Below the pieces are notes generated by a model. That model saw only the letters and a list, made by a program, of their open reading frames with translations, was not told where the DNA came from and made no database searches. From Gracilimonas sp031581265 (GTDB lineage: Bacteria > Bacteroidota > Rhodothermia > Balneolales > Balneolaceae): a stretch of DNA of 64,000 nt. A program made the position numbers and the translations under genes. The stretch covers positions 1-64,000 of the forward strand of contig NZ_JAVLBQ010000006.1 of NCBI RefSeq assembly GCF_031581265.1, read 5' to 3'. Shown here piece after piece: positions 1 to 8,168 of this stretch (position 1 is its first letter; each line of letters begins with the position of its first letter).

Positions 1-71
1 CAATCATAACTTATATCACATATTGCTTAAACGACTCAGAGACGATCCGCTTTGACTCGTTTGCTTCATAA

Positions 72-476
72 GACCCTTATTTAAAAGATTTAGTAGAAGC
101 TATTCACAAAACCTACACCGATAATGATGAAGAAGTAGATTTAGAATTTGAACTTGAATCCGTAGAGCTTTCAGTGGATAAAACGGTGGTGAGCGGTCTG
201 CTTGTAAATGAGTTAGTTGTGAATGCCTATAAGTATGCATTTGAAGGTAAAGAAAATGGTAAGCTTTCAGTTGAAATTAAAAATCTACAGGATGAGATAT
301 TTTTACGGATAGCAGATAATGGTCCGGGTTTGCCCGATGATTTCAAGAAATTGCAGGGAGAAGGATTAGGATCCATGCTAATTCAAAACTTTTCCGATCA
401 GCTTGAGGCAGAAATGAGGGTCAACTCTGATGAACAGGGCACCGAATTTTCTTTCCGTTTTAGTGATTCGGATTAA
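72..476 (+). pseudogene. C-terminal ATPase domain of a HisKA_2-type histidine kinase, 5' end broken
   Basis: The frame is open from 72 and reads DPYLKDLVEAI and then a HATPase domain with N-box NELVVNAYKYAF and G-boxes DNGPGLP and GEGLGSMLIQ, ending at 476. It has the same order as the three intact HisKA_2 kinases in this window. An in-frame TAA lies at 69-71, directly before DPYL; upstream, codons reading DSFAS still look kinase-like, comparable to DSFSEID in the kinase at 9263-10960. The GTG at 174 lies inside the ATPase domain and is unlikely to be a true start. The conserved HRVKNN phosphoacceptor region is not seen in the 71 bases available. I infer a decayed kinase gene, or a sequencing error at 69-71. 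Its end overlaps the convergent esterase gene by 4 bp. Confidence 0.6.
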
Positions 477-1144
477 CTGCTTAAAAGCTTATTGATTTCA
501 AGAATCTCATCCCTTGTAACGGTATGTCCCATTCCCGGGTACAATTTTTTATTTACATTGGCATTAAGGGACTTGAGCATATCTGCTGATTCATTGACCC
601 TTTCTTTAGGAATATGGGGATCAATGTCACTGCAGCCCATAAATATCGGGGTGTTTTCAAGATCACCACTGTACTCATCGTGTGGAACAGATGTGCCAGT
701 ACCAATTAGGCCACCACTAAGAGCTATCAATCCGGCATATTTTTTGGGATGGCGAGCCACAAATTCAGAAGCCAAGCACGCGCCCTGAGAAAACCCCAGG
801 ATATAAATCTGATCTTCAGAAATTCCTTCTGCTTTTAAGTCCTGAACAATGTCAAAAATCTTTTGCAACCCGGATGACAAACCCGGCTGATTCTGATCTG
901 ATGGTGCCATAAATGAATTTGGATACCAGGTATTTCCACTAGCTTGCGGAGCTCGGAGCGTAAGTTTCAGATCGGTATCTAATTCATTAGCCAGCGGAAG
1001 AATACTTTGTGCCGTTGCACCCCGTCCGTGAATCATGATCATGGCAGCGTCGGCTTCAGATGTATCAACGCCACCTGTTACTATTTGGGTTGTTTGATGT
1101 GGGCCTTCAAATTTGGTGCTTTCTGTTGCTCTAAATAAATTCAT
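473..1144 (-). CDS. Alpha/beta-hydrolase carboxylesterase, MhqD/YpfH-like
   Basis: A 223-residue cytosolic serine hydrolase of the phospholipase/carboxylesterase family. The nucleophile elbow GFSQGA places Ser119, the likely acid is Asp175 in the SDIDPHIP stretch, and the catalytic His is His207 in GMGHTV. The oxyanion region IHGRGA is near residue 40. The gene lies 92 bp downstream of, and in the same direction as, an MhqO-like ring-cleaving dioxygenase. In Bacillus, MhqD (esterase) and MhqE/MhqO (dioxygenase) are co-regulated in quinone and catechol stress, so a quinone-detoxification role is likely but inferred. The start is ATG and the length is normal for the family. A general short-chain esterase is the alternative. 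Confidence 0.8.
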   Translation of the reverse strand: MNLFRATESTKFEGPHQTTQIVTGGVDTSEADAAMIMIHGRGATAQSILPLANELDTDLKLTLRAPQASGNTWYPNSFMAPSDQNQPGLSSGLQKIFDIVQDLKAEGISEDQIYILGFSQGACLASEFVARHPKKYAGLIALSGGLIGTGTSVPHDEYSGDLENTPIFMGCSDIDPHIPKERVNESADMLKSLNANVNKKLYPGMGHTVTRDEILEINKLLSS

Positions 1145-1185
1145 GAGTGTGGCAATTTGATTTAAATTCTTGGGAATAATTCACT

Positions 1186-1202
1186 CTGACGCTGAGCGTC
1201 AG
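1186..1202. repeat. Perfect 7-bp inverted repeat between dioxygenase and esterase genes
   Basis: Arms CTGACGC (1186-1192) and GCGTCAG (1196-1202) surround a 3-base loop. There is no T-run on the minus strand after the stem, so it is not a clear intrinsic terminator. It could be a small hairpin in the mRNA linking the two minus-strand genes, or a dispersed repeat remnant. Confidence 0.5.
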
Positions 1203-1236
1203 GAGCGAGTTTACAGTGCTGTACTTTTGACTTGAT

Positions 1237-2178
1237 TCATGCTTTGGTGGCCAATTTAATTTCAGGTAGCATTTGCTCAATACGATCCCTTTTGGATTCC
1301 AGCCATGGTGGCAGTATCAATGTTTCGCCGAGATGTTCGAACTCTTCATCAACAGTATAACCGGGATCATCCGAAGCCATCTCAAATAAAACGCCGGCCG
1401 GAATTCGATAATACACTGAATTAAACCAGTGACGATCAATGATCTGTGTAGGATTCAACCCTTTCTTACCTACTTTTTGGCGGAGCTCATCCAGCTCTTC
1501 TTTATTCTCGGCACGGTACGCAATATGATGAACGATGCCCCTTCCATTTTTACCGTACTCAGGTTGCTTTGCTTTCTCGATAATTACATACCGGCCAATG
1601 GGAGCATCGGTTTCATAGAGCGTTTGATTACCATTTTCGGCAGTTTCTTTAAAACCAAACAAATCACCCAATAAAATTGCAGTATGCTGTTTTTCAGTGA
1701 GCAACATCCGTGCCCCCCAGAAACCCCGTATGGTATGTTCGGCAGGAACGATGTAGTCTACATTTTCTACCTTGGGTTTTGCCTCACCCTCAAAAACAAT
1801 ATCCAGTTCCAATCCATCCGGATCTTCAAAGCGGAGAGCTTTGCGTCCGAATACATCAACCACTTCGTAAGAAATGTCATTTTCACTTAGGCGAACTTCC
1901 CAATAATCTTCGGACCCTTCAGGCACTTGTAGTCCAACATTTATCACTTCTCCAACTCCTGCTTCTCCTTTTTGAGCATTTGGCCACGGGAAGAAAGTCA
2001 GGCTTGAACCGGGTTCGGCCGCCTGATTTCCATAAAACAAATGGTAAGTACCGGGATCATCTTGGTTTACGGATTTCTTGACCAGCCGCATTCCTAAAAT
2101 TTCAGTATAAAATGCAGCATTCCGTTGTGCATCCCCGGCAAGTACGGTAATGTGATGTATTCCTTTATGATGTTCCAT
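1237..2178 (-). CDS. Ring-cleaving dioxygenase, MhqO/MhqA-like (VOC superfamily)
   Basis: A 313-residue protein with two glyoxalase/VOC modules. The first begins GIHHITVLAGD near residue 6 and carries the probable metal-ligand His. The second contains GRGIVHHIAYRA near residue 215 and ends with GVLFEMASDDPG, whose Glu is the expected third ligand. Length and motifs match the ring-cleaving dioxygenases induced by methylhydroquinone and catechols in Firmicutes, which open quinol rings using Fe(II). The esterase downstream is MhqD-like, supporting a two-gene quinone-detoxification unit. No MarR/DUF24-type regulator (MhqR-like) is seen nearby. The substrate is inferred. The start is ATG at 2178. 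Confidence 0.82.
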   Translation of the reverse strand: MEHHKGIHHITVLAGDAQRNAAFYTEILGMRLVKKSVNQDDPGTYHLFYGNQAAEPGSSLTFFPWPNAQKGEAGVGEVINVGLQVPEGSEDYWEVRLSENDISYEVVDVFGRKALRFEDPDGLELDIVFEGEAKPKVENVDYIVPAEHTIRGFWGARMLLTEKQHTAILLGDLFGFKETAENGNQTLYETDAPIGRYVIIEKAKQPEYGKNGRGIVHHIAYRAENKEELDELRQKVGKKGLNPTQIIDRHWFNSVYYRIPAGVLFEMASDDPGYTVDEEFEHLGETLILPPWLESKRDRIEQMLPEIKLATKA

Positions 2179-2260
2179 AATTATGATGTTTTGTTTGTTT
2201 TGCTATCACAACGCTAATATACGATTTATCATTCATTAGTTTAATGTTAAACTAATTTGT

Positions 2261-2362
2261 TTTATTTATGGAGTTGATAGGGTGTATGAGCTGAATCTTT
2301 GGCTTACCAAAGTTGCCGAGGAAAAGGGTGGGGAATATGATGGATGGGGTGCACCAATTTAG
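2261..2362 (+). pseudogene. Possible C-terminal remnant of an RraB-like (PF06877) gene
   Basis: A frame open from just after a stop at 2237-2239 reads YGVDRVYELN, later EEKGGEYDGWGAPI, and stops at 2360-2362. The EYDGWG ending resembles the C-terminus of RraB-family proteins (regulators of RNase E). Only about 30 residues remain, with no plausible start codon, so it looks like the tail of a deleted gene. The similarity rests on memory of one short motif, so the family assignment is weak. Confidence 0.35.
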
Positions 2363-2417
2363 TTCCAATCTTCATACCTTTTGATAACAATAAATATGCC
2401 ATCAAAAAAATTAGTAA

Positions 2418-3650
2418 ATGAACATTTACGCCGTCATTATTCTGGCAACCATTGCCATTGATTTTATTCTTGACCTCACCTCCAATTATCTAAATCTCAA
2501 ATCCCTTTCCAAAGAACTTCCTGATGAATTTGAGGGCGTATATGACGAGGATACCTACGCCAAATCACAGGAATACACTAAAGTGCGGACTAAGTTTGGC
2601 TTCCTTACCGGTGGATTTGATTTGGCTGTTGTATTGGGATTCTGGTTTTCCGGAGGGTTCAACTGGCTGGATGAGATTGTACGGGCCTGGGGCTATGGAG
2701 AGCTGGTAACCGGCTTGTTCTATATTGGCATATTGATCTTGGCAAAAACCATCATTAACCTGCCATTTAGTATCTATTCTACTTTTGTGATCGAAGAGCG
2801 ATTTGGCTTCAACAAAACAACTCCCAAAACTTTTGTCATGGATATGGTGAAAGGAGTTGGTTTGAGTTTGCTAATCGGGACCCCACTTTTGGCCGGTATT
2901 TTATGGTTTTTCATGTATGCCGGAGATTTGGCTTGGCTATATGCCTGGGGAGTGGTTACCGCTTTTACACTCATTATGCAGTACGTGGCTCCGACTTGGA
3001 TCATGCCGCTCTTCAATGACTTTACACCCTTGGAAGAAGGTGAACTGAGAACGGCAATTGAGGAATACGCGGAGAATGTAGACTTTCCGCTTCAGGGGCT
3101 CTTCGTGATTGATGGCTCCAAGCGTTCTAGTAAGTCAAATGCGTTTTTTACAGGATTTGGAAAGAATAAAAGAGTGGCATTGTATGATACGCTCATCGAG
3201 AATCACACCAATGATGAGCTGGTGGCTGTACTCGCACATGAAATTGGTCACTATAAGAAAAAGCATATCGTAAAAGGCATGGTGACAAGCATTCTGCAAA
3301 CCGGGGTAATGTTTTTCCTGCTTTCCATTTTCCTAAATGCGGAAGGATTGTTTGAAGCATTTTATATGGAAGAAATCTCGGTATATGCCGGACTCATTTT
3401 CTTCGGAATGCTTTATGCTCCAATTGATATGATCTTGTCCGTTTTCATGCAGATCCTATCCCGTAAACATGAATTTGAGGCGGACGAATTTGCAGCAGTT
3501 ACGACTGAAAAACCGGGCGATATGATCTCTACATTGAAGAAACTCTCCAAAGACAATCTCTCAAATTTAACACCACACTGGTTTTATGTATGGCTGAATT
3601 ATTCACATCCACCGGTTCTGGAGCGCATCAGGGCAATAAAAGAGTTATGA
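2418..3650 (+). CDS. M48 family CAAX-type (Ste24-like) membrane zinc protease
   Basis: A 410-residue multi-pass inner-membrane protease. The zinc motif HEIGH gives His274, Glu275 and His278, and the third ligand is Glu352 in the HEFEAD motif (Glu and Asp spaced as in Ste24/HtpX proteins). Hydrophobic segments lie near residues 1-20, 65-85, 95-120, 145-200, 290-310 and 320-345. The length and the N-terminal peptidase_M48_N-like region fit Ste24 homologues rather than HtpX (about 290 residues). Bacterial versions probably process membrane or lipidated proteins; the substrates here are unknown. It is monocistronic and its 3' end overlaps the convergent kinase gene by 6 bp. Confidence 0.9.
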   Translation: MNIYAVIILATIAIDFILDLTSNYLNLKSLSKELPDEFEGVYDEDTYAKSQEYTKVRTKFGFLTGGFDLAVVLGFWFSGGFNWLDEIVRAWGYGELVTGLFYIGILILAKTIINLPFSIYSTFVIEERFGFNKTTPKTFVMDMVKGVGLSLLIGTPLLAGILWFFMYAGDLAWLYAWGVVTAFTLIMQYVAPTWIMPLFNDFTPLEEGELRTAIEEYAENVDFPLQGLFVIDGSKRSSKSNAFFTGFGKNKRVALYDTLIENHTNDELVAVLAHEIGHYKKKHIVKGMVTSILQTGVMFFLLSIFLNAEGLFEAFYMEEISVYAGLIFFGMLYAPIDMILSVFMQILSRKHEFEADEFAAVTTEKPGDMISTLKKLSKDNLSNLTPHWFYVWLNYSHPPVLERIRAIKEL

Positions 3651-4940
3651 GCTGCTGCTTCCGGGTGAGTTAGATAGCGTGAACTTTAGTTCGAACATAG
3701 TTCCGGTACCATTACCTCTGGAGCCATATTTATAATCAGCGCCCAATTGTTGTGCAAGGGTATCGATCAATTCCATACCAAGGGAAGTCTTCCCCTCAGC
3801 TGGCGTTGAATCATCAAAGCCGCTTCCGTCATCTAAAAGACGTAATAAAACATTATCAGATGAATACTTAAGCGTAATAGCGATTTCTCCCTTTTCCCGG
3901 TTTTCAAAGGCGTGTTTAAGAGAATTTGTTACCACTTCATTCACAATTAAACTGCAGGGCACCGCTTGATTGATATTGAGTTCGACCGGGTCAAGGTCAA
4001 ATTCGGTATGAATCCTATCACCATTTCCAAGCGTTTCTATAATGGTTTGAGTAAGGTTTATGAGCCCCTCATCAAAGGAAATATTGGAAAAACTGTGAGC
4101 TTTATATAGTTGCTCATGTATGCCGGCCATCGATTTTATTCGGAGGGTACTGTCCAACAATTTCTTTTGAAATTCTTTATCCGTCTCTTTAAAAGCCTGT
4201 AATTGCAGCAACCCCGAAATAACAGCAAGGTTGTTTTTTACCCGATGATGGATTTCAGCCAATAGCGTTTCTTTTTCTGTTAAGGAGTTTTCAAGTTCTT
4301 TTTGATGAACCCTTAATTCCCGTTCAAGACCATGTTGCTCGATAATGGTATTCTGCAAACCACTAAAAAGCATGGGCATAAAAATTACGGCCATTATACT
4401 TAAGAGTATGGAATTTCCTGATATCAAAATCCAGGATATAACCTGGAAGCTATCTCTGAGTGGATATTCCACCATGTTATTATAAATGAAGAATGCGTGT
4501 AATACGCAAATGCCTACATTGACACCAATCGTAATTTTTCCGGCTTTGGGGGGTAGAATTAGCAAAGCAAAAACAGTGACTCCAAATAAGTAGGTAATCC
4601 CGGCACCGTGTTGACCCATAAAAAATATCAGCGATGTGGCTACGATATAGAGAAGCCCAAGGAAAAAATATTTCCGTACCGTAATACCGATATTTTGGAA
4701 AAGTGCGACAAAAATAATGGTAGCTGAAAAAACAAAATACGCAATAGCCAAACCGGTCAATTCCATGAAGTAAGTCATAATCATGGAGGGGATCAGTAGA
4801 ATCAGCGCAAGTGGCAGCAGGTAAAGGATGATGGTGTAGAAGAGATTATTTCTCCAATAATCGAGTCCATCGGCGAGAGTAAGGCCTCTCATGAAATTTC
4901 TTCGAACTATCAACTTATATTTTTGCCATAACCTAACCAT
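3645..4940 (-). CDS. Membrane sensor histidine kinase, HisKA_2 family
   Basis: A 431-residue kinase. The N-terminal half (about residues 25-190) has six to seven hydrophobic segments and no obvious periplasmic sensor domain. A short coiled coil (about 195-225) leads to the HisKA_2 motif HHRVKNNLAVISGLLQLQ with the conserved His232. The ATPase domain (about 320-425) shows NEVVTNSLKHAF, DDGSGFDD and SLGMELI. This family often signals to PhyR-like or stand-alone receiver proteins; none is adjacent. It converges on the M48 protease gene (6-bp overlap) and faces the cystathionine-enzyme gene divergently across 161 bp. The membrane signal is unknown. Confidence 0.88.
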   Translation of the reverse strand: MVRLWQKYKLIVRRNFMRGLTLADGLDYWRNNLFYTIILYLLPLALILLIPSMIMTYFMELTGLAIAYFVFSATIIFVALFQNIGITVRKYFFLGLLYIVATSLIFFMGQHGAGITYLFGVTVFALLILPPKAGKITIGVNVGICVLHAFFIYNNMVEYPLRDSFQVISWILISGNSILLSIMAVIFMPMLFSGLQNTIIEQHGLERELRVHQKELENSLTEKETLLAEIHHRVKNNLAVISGLLQLQAFKETDKEFQKKLLDSTLRIKSMAGIHEQLYKAHSFSNISFDEGLINLTQTIIETLGNGDRIHTEFDLDPVELNINQAVPCSLIVNEVVTNSLKHAFENREKGEIAITLKYSSDNVLLRLLDDGSGFDDSTPAEGKTSLGMELIDTLAQQLGADYKYGSRGNGTGTMFELKFTLSNSPGSSSS

Positions 4941-5070
4941 AAACCAATGTAAAATTCTTAGCGCTAACTAAACAAAGAAACTGAATTTTTACCGATTTCA
5001 TTTAAAATATTACCCAAGTTTTCTATGAAGCATGTTATAACAAATAAAAGAGGATGGTTTAAAAATTGTT

Positions 5071-5078
5071 TATTTTTG
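5071..5078 (+). promoter_or_regulatory. TAnnTTTG-like promoter box upstream of the cystathionine enzyme gene
   Basis: TATTTTTG matches the Bacteroidota -7 consensus TAnnTTTG and ends 23 bp before the ATG at 5102. No good -33 TTG element sits at the expected distance, so this is only a candidate. Confidence 0.28.
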
Positions 5079-5101
5079 TAGGGAAATAATTAAGACGGAT
5101 T

Positions 5102-6229
5102 ATGAAGAAAAGACACATAGAGACGATCGCCATTCATGGGAGCATGAAAGTTGAAAAAAGGGAAAACGATACCGTTGTTCCCGGAATTGAGGTTTCAACG
5201 ATTTATGAACATCGGGGTGGGGGCTACACCGAAGGAGACGATAAATATATTCGGTTGTCTAACCCAAATCGTACGCAGTTAGAAAATGTAATTGCTGAAT
5301 TGGAGGCGGGAGATCATAGTGCTGTTTTTGCTTCAGGGATGGCTGCAATTTCATCGGTATTCCAAACGGTAGAACACGGAGCTCATGTATTGGTAGCCAA
5401 TGATGTGTATTTTGGAACAAGGAAACTGATGTGGGAGTTTGCTGAAAAATGGAATCTGAAGGTGGATTTCATAGATATGACGGATTTAGAAATAGTGAGT
5501 TCATCTCTAAAAGAAAACACAAAATTACTTTGGCTGGAAACTCCCTCAAATCCACGCCTGCTTATCACGGATGTGCGGGCTGTAAGTAAATTAGCCAAAC
5601 AAAAAGGAGCTTTAGTTGCTGTAGATAATACCTGGCCGACTCCCTACAATATGCGTCCGCTGAAATTGGGAGCAGATATTTCGGTTCACTCCACCACAAA
5701 ATACCTGGGCGGACACAGTGATATCTTAGGCGGAGCAGTTATCACGAGTGATGAGGAACTTTTTGAAAAAATCAGGTTGGTACAACGGGTTCAGGGAGCA
5801 GTTCCTTCACCAAGAGATTGTTGGTTGCTGAGTCGAAGTATCCGGTCTTTTCCCTATCGGATGCGGGCCCACAATGAAAACGCCCGAAAAGTAGCTGACT
5901 TTTTAAGTAAGCATCATAACATTGAAGTCGTCTATTATCCCGGCCTTGAAACCCATGAAGGACACGATATTGCCAAAGCACAAATGGATGATTTTGGCGG
6001 CATGATTTCTTTCTTGATTGAAGGAGGTGCGAAAGAAGCGGTAGAAATAGTAGGGAAATCAAAACTTATAAAAGCGGCTACCAGTTTAGGTGGTATCGAA
6101 AGTATTTGGGAGCACCGGAAATCGTCAGAAGGTGAAGAATCCCCTACACCGGATAATTTAATTCGCTTGAGTGTTGGCCTGGAACATCCCGAGGATATAA
6201 TTGCCGATCTTGAACAGGCGTTATCGTAA
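5102..6229 (+). CDS. Cys/Met metabolism PLP enzyme, cystathionine beta-lyase or gamma-synthase type
   Basis: A 375-residue fold-type I PLP enzyme of transsulfuration. The Schiff-base Lys200 lies in SVHSTTKYLGGHSD, the phosphate-binding region is ASGMAAISS near residue 80, and LETPSNP (about 140) and DNTWPTP (about 175) are typical. The C-terminal SLGGIESIWEHR replaces the usual SLGGxESL motif. It either splits cystathionine to homocysteine or forms it from an activated homoserine; sequence alone does not separate the two well. It has its own promoter region, and the thioredoxin-like lipoprotein gene follows after 38 bp in the same direction, possibly co-transcribed. Confidence 0.85.
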   Translation: MKKRHIETIAIHGSMKVEKRENDTVVPGIEVSTIYEHRGGGYTEGDDKYIRLSNPNRTQLENVIAELEAGDHSAVFASGMAAISSVFQTVEHGAHVLVANDVYFGTRKLMWEFAEKWNLKVDFIDMTDLEIVSSSLKENTKLLWLETPSNPRLLITDVRAVSKLAKQKGALVAVDNTWPTPYNMRPLKLGADISVHSTTKYLGGHSDILGGAVITSDEELFEKIRLVQRVQGAVPSPRDCWLLSRSIRSFPYRMRAHNENARKVADFLSKHHNIEVVYYPGLETHEGHDIAKAQMDDFGGMISFLIEGGAKEAVEIVGKSKLIKAATSLGGIESIWEHRKSSEGEESPTPDNLIRLSVGLEHPEDIIADLEQALS

Positions 6230-6267
6230 TTGAAGGCGAAATAATTTTAATCTATTAAGTAAACCCG

Positions 6268-6813
6268 ATGATTTTTAAGAAAACACTAATAACCGTTTTT
6301 ACACTTTTTATTTCAGCTGCCGGTTGTGCTCAAGATGTGCAAGAAACATCCCAATCCACTGAAGAACAGCAAGTAAATGCCAAAGAATTATTTGATTGGG
6401 TTTCTATGGAAGAAGCGCAAAAATTGGCTGGAGAACATGACAAAAAAGTGCTGGTTTATATCAATGCCACTTGGTGTGGTTACTGTAAAAAGATGGAACG
6501 TGAAGTATTTACAGTAGAAAAAGTTCAAGAGAAAACCGAAGAACACTTTTACCCGGTATGGATTGATATTGATGTTGAGGATGAGTTTTTAACCTTTCGG
6601 GGAAGGGAACTGAGTCAAAGAGAATTTGCCGGTGCGATGCGTGCTACAGGCACCCCAACTTTTATTTTCATTGATTCGGAAGGAGAAATTATTGCGGGTC
6701 AGCCCGGTTTTATCCCGGAAGAGATGTATGTTCAGATTTTAGATTATGTTGGTACAAATGCTTATCAAGATCAAAGCTTTTCCGAATTTGCAGAAATGCA
6801 GTCCGATAGCTAA
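6268..6813 (+). CDS. Thioredoxin-like lipoprotein with WCGYC active site
   Basis: A 181-residue predicted lipoprotein: a hydrophobic N-terminus ends in a lipobox-like SAAGC (Cys20), followed by a polar linker. The thioredoxin-like domain (about 45-170) has ATWCGYCKKM and the cis-Pro motif TGTPTFIF. It resembles the thioredoxin_7/SoxW-type periplasmic disulfide proteins. The protein at 17323-17823 is a clear paralogue, sharing the WVS(M/L)EEA start, KKM after the CxxC, and the TPTFIF motif. The insert around ELSQREF between active site and cis-Pro is shared by both. Likely role: thiol-disulfide exchange in the periplasm, perhaps fed electrons by the CcdA at 7412-8080. The substrate is unknown. 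Confidence 0.82.
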   Translation: MIFKKTLITVFTLFISAAGCAQDVQETSQSTEEQQVNAKELFDWVSMEEAQKLAGEHDKKVLVYINATWCGYCKKMEREVFTVEKVQEKTEEHFYPVWIDIDVEDEFLTFRGRELSQREFAGAMRATGTPTFIFIDSEGEIIAGQPGFIPEEMYVQILDYVGTNAYQDQSFSEFAEMQSDS

Positions 6814-6824
6814 CCAAATCCTTT

Positions 6825-6861
6825 AAACAAAAAAGGGAAAAGCGACCAAGCCTTTCCCCTT
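6825..6861 (-). terminator. Probable intrinsic terminator after the DoxX gene
   Basis: On the minus strand AAGGGGAAA pairs with TTTTCCCTT (one mismatch) around a loop of about 11 bases, followed by a run of Ts (A-run at 6828-6834 on the plus strand). It lies between the convergent thioredoxin-like and DoxX genes and may act on both. Confidence 0.5.
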
Positions 6862-6889
6862 ATCTCTATGGATCTAATAAGATAATTGT

Positions 6890-7306
6890 TTATTCAGATA
6901 CAGCTACTTCATCATTAAGTGCATTTCCTTTGATAGTATATAAGAGGGAGACGGCTATAATTAGCACTTGAAATTCCATTCCTCGTCCGCCGTTGTTACC
7001 CATATTTATAGAATTCCAGCCGTATTGGGCATGGACCATGGCAATAGCTCCAATCATAACTATGGTAAAGATGATGCCTGCTACACGGGTAGCCCATTCA
7101 GGTCCGAAGCCACCCCATAACATTAGTAATGCACCACCAACTTCAACAATACCTAACATTAAGACCATAGCAGTGGGCATTCCCATTGCTGCTGCCATAT
7201 CACCAGCGGCGGTTATTTTTGGCAGCCCGTGATAAATAAATATAGCTGCGAGTGAAAGTCTTGGTAACCAATGTGCTATTCCGGATAATTTGTTTAACTG
7301 ATTCAT
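6890..7306 (-). CDS. DoxX family membrane protein
   Basis: A 138-residue protein with four predicted transmembrane helices. The N-terminal LPRLSLAAIFIYHGLPKI is the typical DoxX opening, and GIVEVGGALLMLWGG follows near residue 50. DoxX/MhqP-type proteins are linked to thiosulfate:quinone oxidation in Acidianus and, in Bacillus and mycobacteria, to quinone or oxidative stress. It is the last gene of a minus-strand run with CcdA and a TlpA-type lipoprotein upstream (105-bp gap to ccdA-like gene), which suggests a redox role at the membrane. The exact function is not predictable from sequence. Confidence 0.82.
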   Translation of the reverse strand: MNQLNKLSGIAHWLPRLSLAAIFIYHGLPKITAAGDMAAAMGMPTAMVLMLGIVEVGGALLMLWGGFGPEWATRVAGIIFTIVMIGAIAMVHAQYGWNSINMGNNGGRGMEFQVLIIAVSLLYTIKGNALNDEVAVSE

Positions 7307-7411
7307 ATTTAACTCCTTGTAATTTCTGTTAATAGTTTGAGTAACAGACGTTTTGGAGATGGAAAGTCTTAAAAAAAAGCTAATTAGTAGAAGATGTGGT
7401 GTTGAATCAAT

Positions 7412-8080
7412 TCAAATTAAAATCATTTGATAATAGATCACATAAATACCGGCCAAGATCAGCAAAGAGCCGGTGATTTTGCCCATATGGGGAAGCAGCT
7501 TTCGCAAATACTTCATAAAAAAATCTTTAGCAAAGGTGGAGAGTAGTATAGCAGTAACCATCATAAGACTAATTCCCACAAAATAGGCGAGAATATAACT
7601 TCCACCTAAGATAATGGAAGGAGCCGTCAGGGCTTGGGTAGCAACGGCAAGAAACAGGGGGAATAGACACCCAAGCGCGCCAATAGCATATCCAATGCCG
7701 AAAACGAAAGCCTCTTTAGTTTCAGAGTTTTGGTTTCGCTGATTTATATTGACTGAGAAAGCTACATTTTTACCTGCAATCATGAGTATTCCAAGAATGA
7801 TGAGGACCACTCCCATCCCTATAGTCACCCATTTCATATAAGCTTTCAAAATTTGACTGGCAACGATGATGAGTATACCTGCGAGGGCATAAACGACTAA
7901 TATTCCCAAAATGCTAATTCCGGCTAATTTTAAGCCGCGATAAAGCCTTGCCTTGAATTCAGGTTGGTTTTGGGAATTTCTTGAGATATAGGACACAATA
8001 TATCCGGGAAGCAGTGCCACTGCACAAGGGGCAAAAAAAGCGACTACCCCCTGAAGAAAAGAAAAATAGATGAATTCCAT
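7412..8080 (-). CDS. CcdA-family thiol-disulfide transmembrane reductase
   Basis: A 222-residue protein with six predicted helices, the size of short CcdA/ScsB-core proteins that pass electrons from cytosolic thioredoxin to periplasmic acceptors. The first conserved Cys is in FFAPCAVALLPGY (about residue 18) and the second in GALGCLFPLFLA (about residue 137), at the ends of helices 1 and 4 as in CcdA. The upstream gene on the same strand encodes a TlpA-type lipoprotein with WCPIC, a natural electron acceptor. An 88-bp gap with an inverted repeat separates them. I expect an electron relay to TlpA-like and thioredoxin-like lipoproteins. Confidence 0.87.
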   Translation of the reverse strand: MEFIYFSFLQGVVAFFAPCAVALLPGYIVSYISRNSQNQPEFKARLYRGLKLAGISILGILVVYALAGILIIVASQILKAYMKWVTIGMGVVLIILGILMIAGKNVAFSVNINQRNQNSETKEAFVFGIGYAIGALGCLFPLFLAVATQALTAPSIILGGSYILAYFVGISLMMVTAILLSTFAKDFFMKYLRKLLPHMGKITGSLLILAGIYVIYYQMILI

Positions 8081-8105
8081 CTGTTGGGTTTAAAAGGTAT
8101 TGGTT

Positions 8106-8153
8106 TGTTGGTTAATTGGCAGCCATTGATTATAAAGTACCAAATAACCAACA
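8106..8153. repeat. 14-bp imperfect inverted repeat between TlpA-like and CcdA genes
   Basis: TGTTGGTTAATTGG (8106-8119) pairs with CCAAATAACCAACA (8140-8153), 13 of 14 positions. The sequence is built of ATAACCAA-like words, a low-complexity type also seen near 24455-24480 and 48215-48285. It lacks a clear T-tract, so attenuation is possible but unproven. Confidence 0.5.
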
Positions 8154-8168
8154 ACCATTAACGAATAA

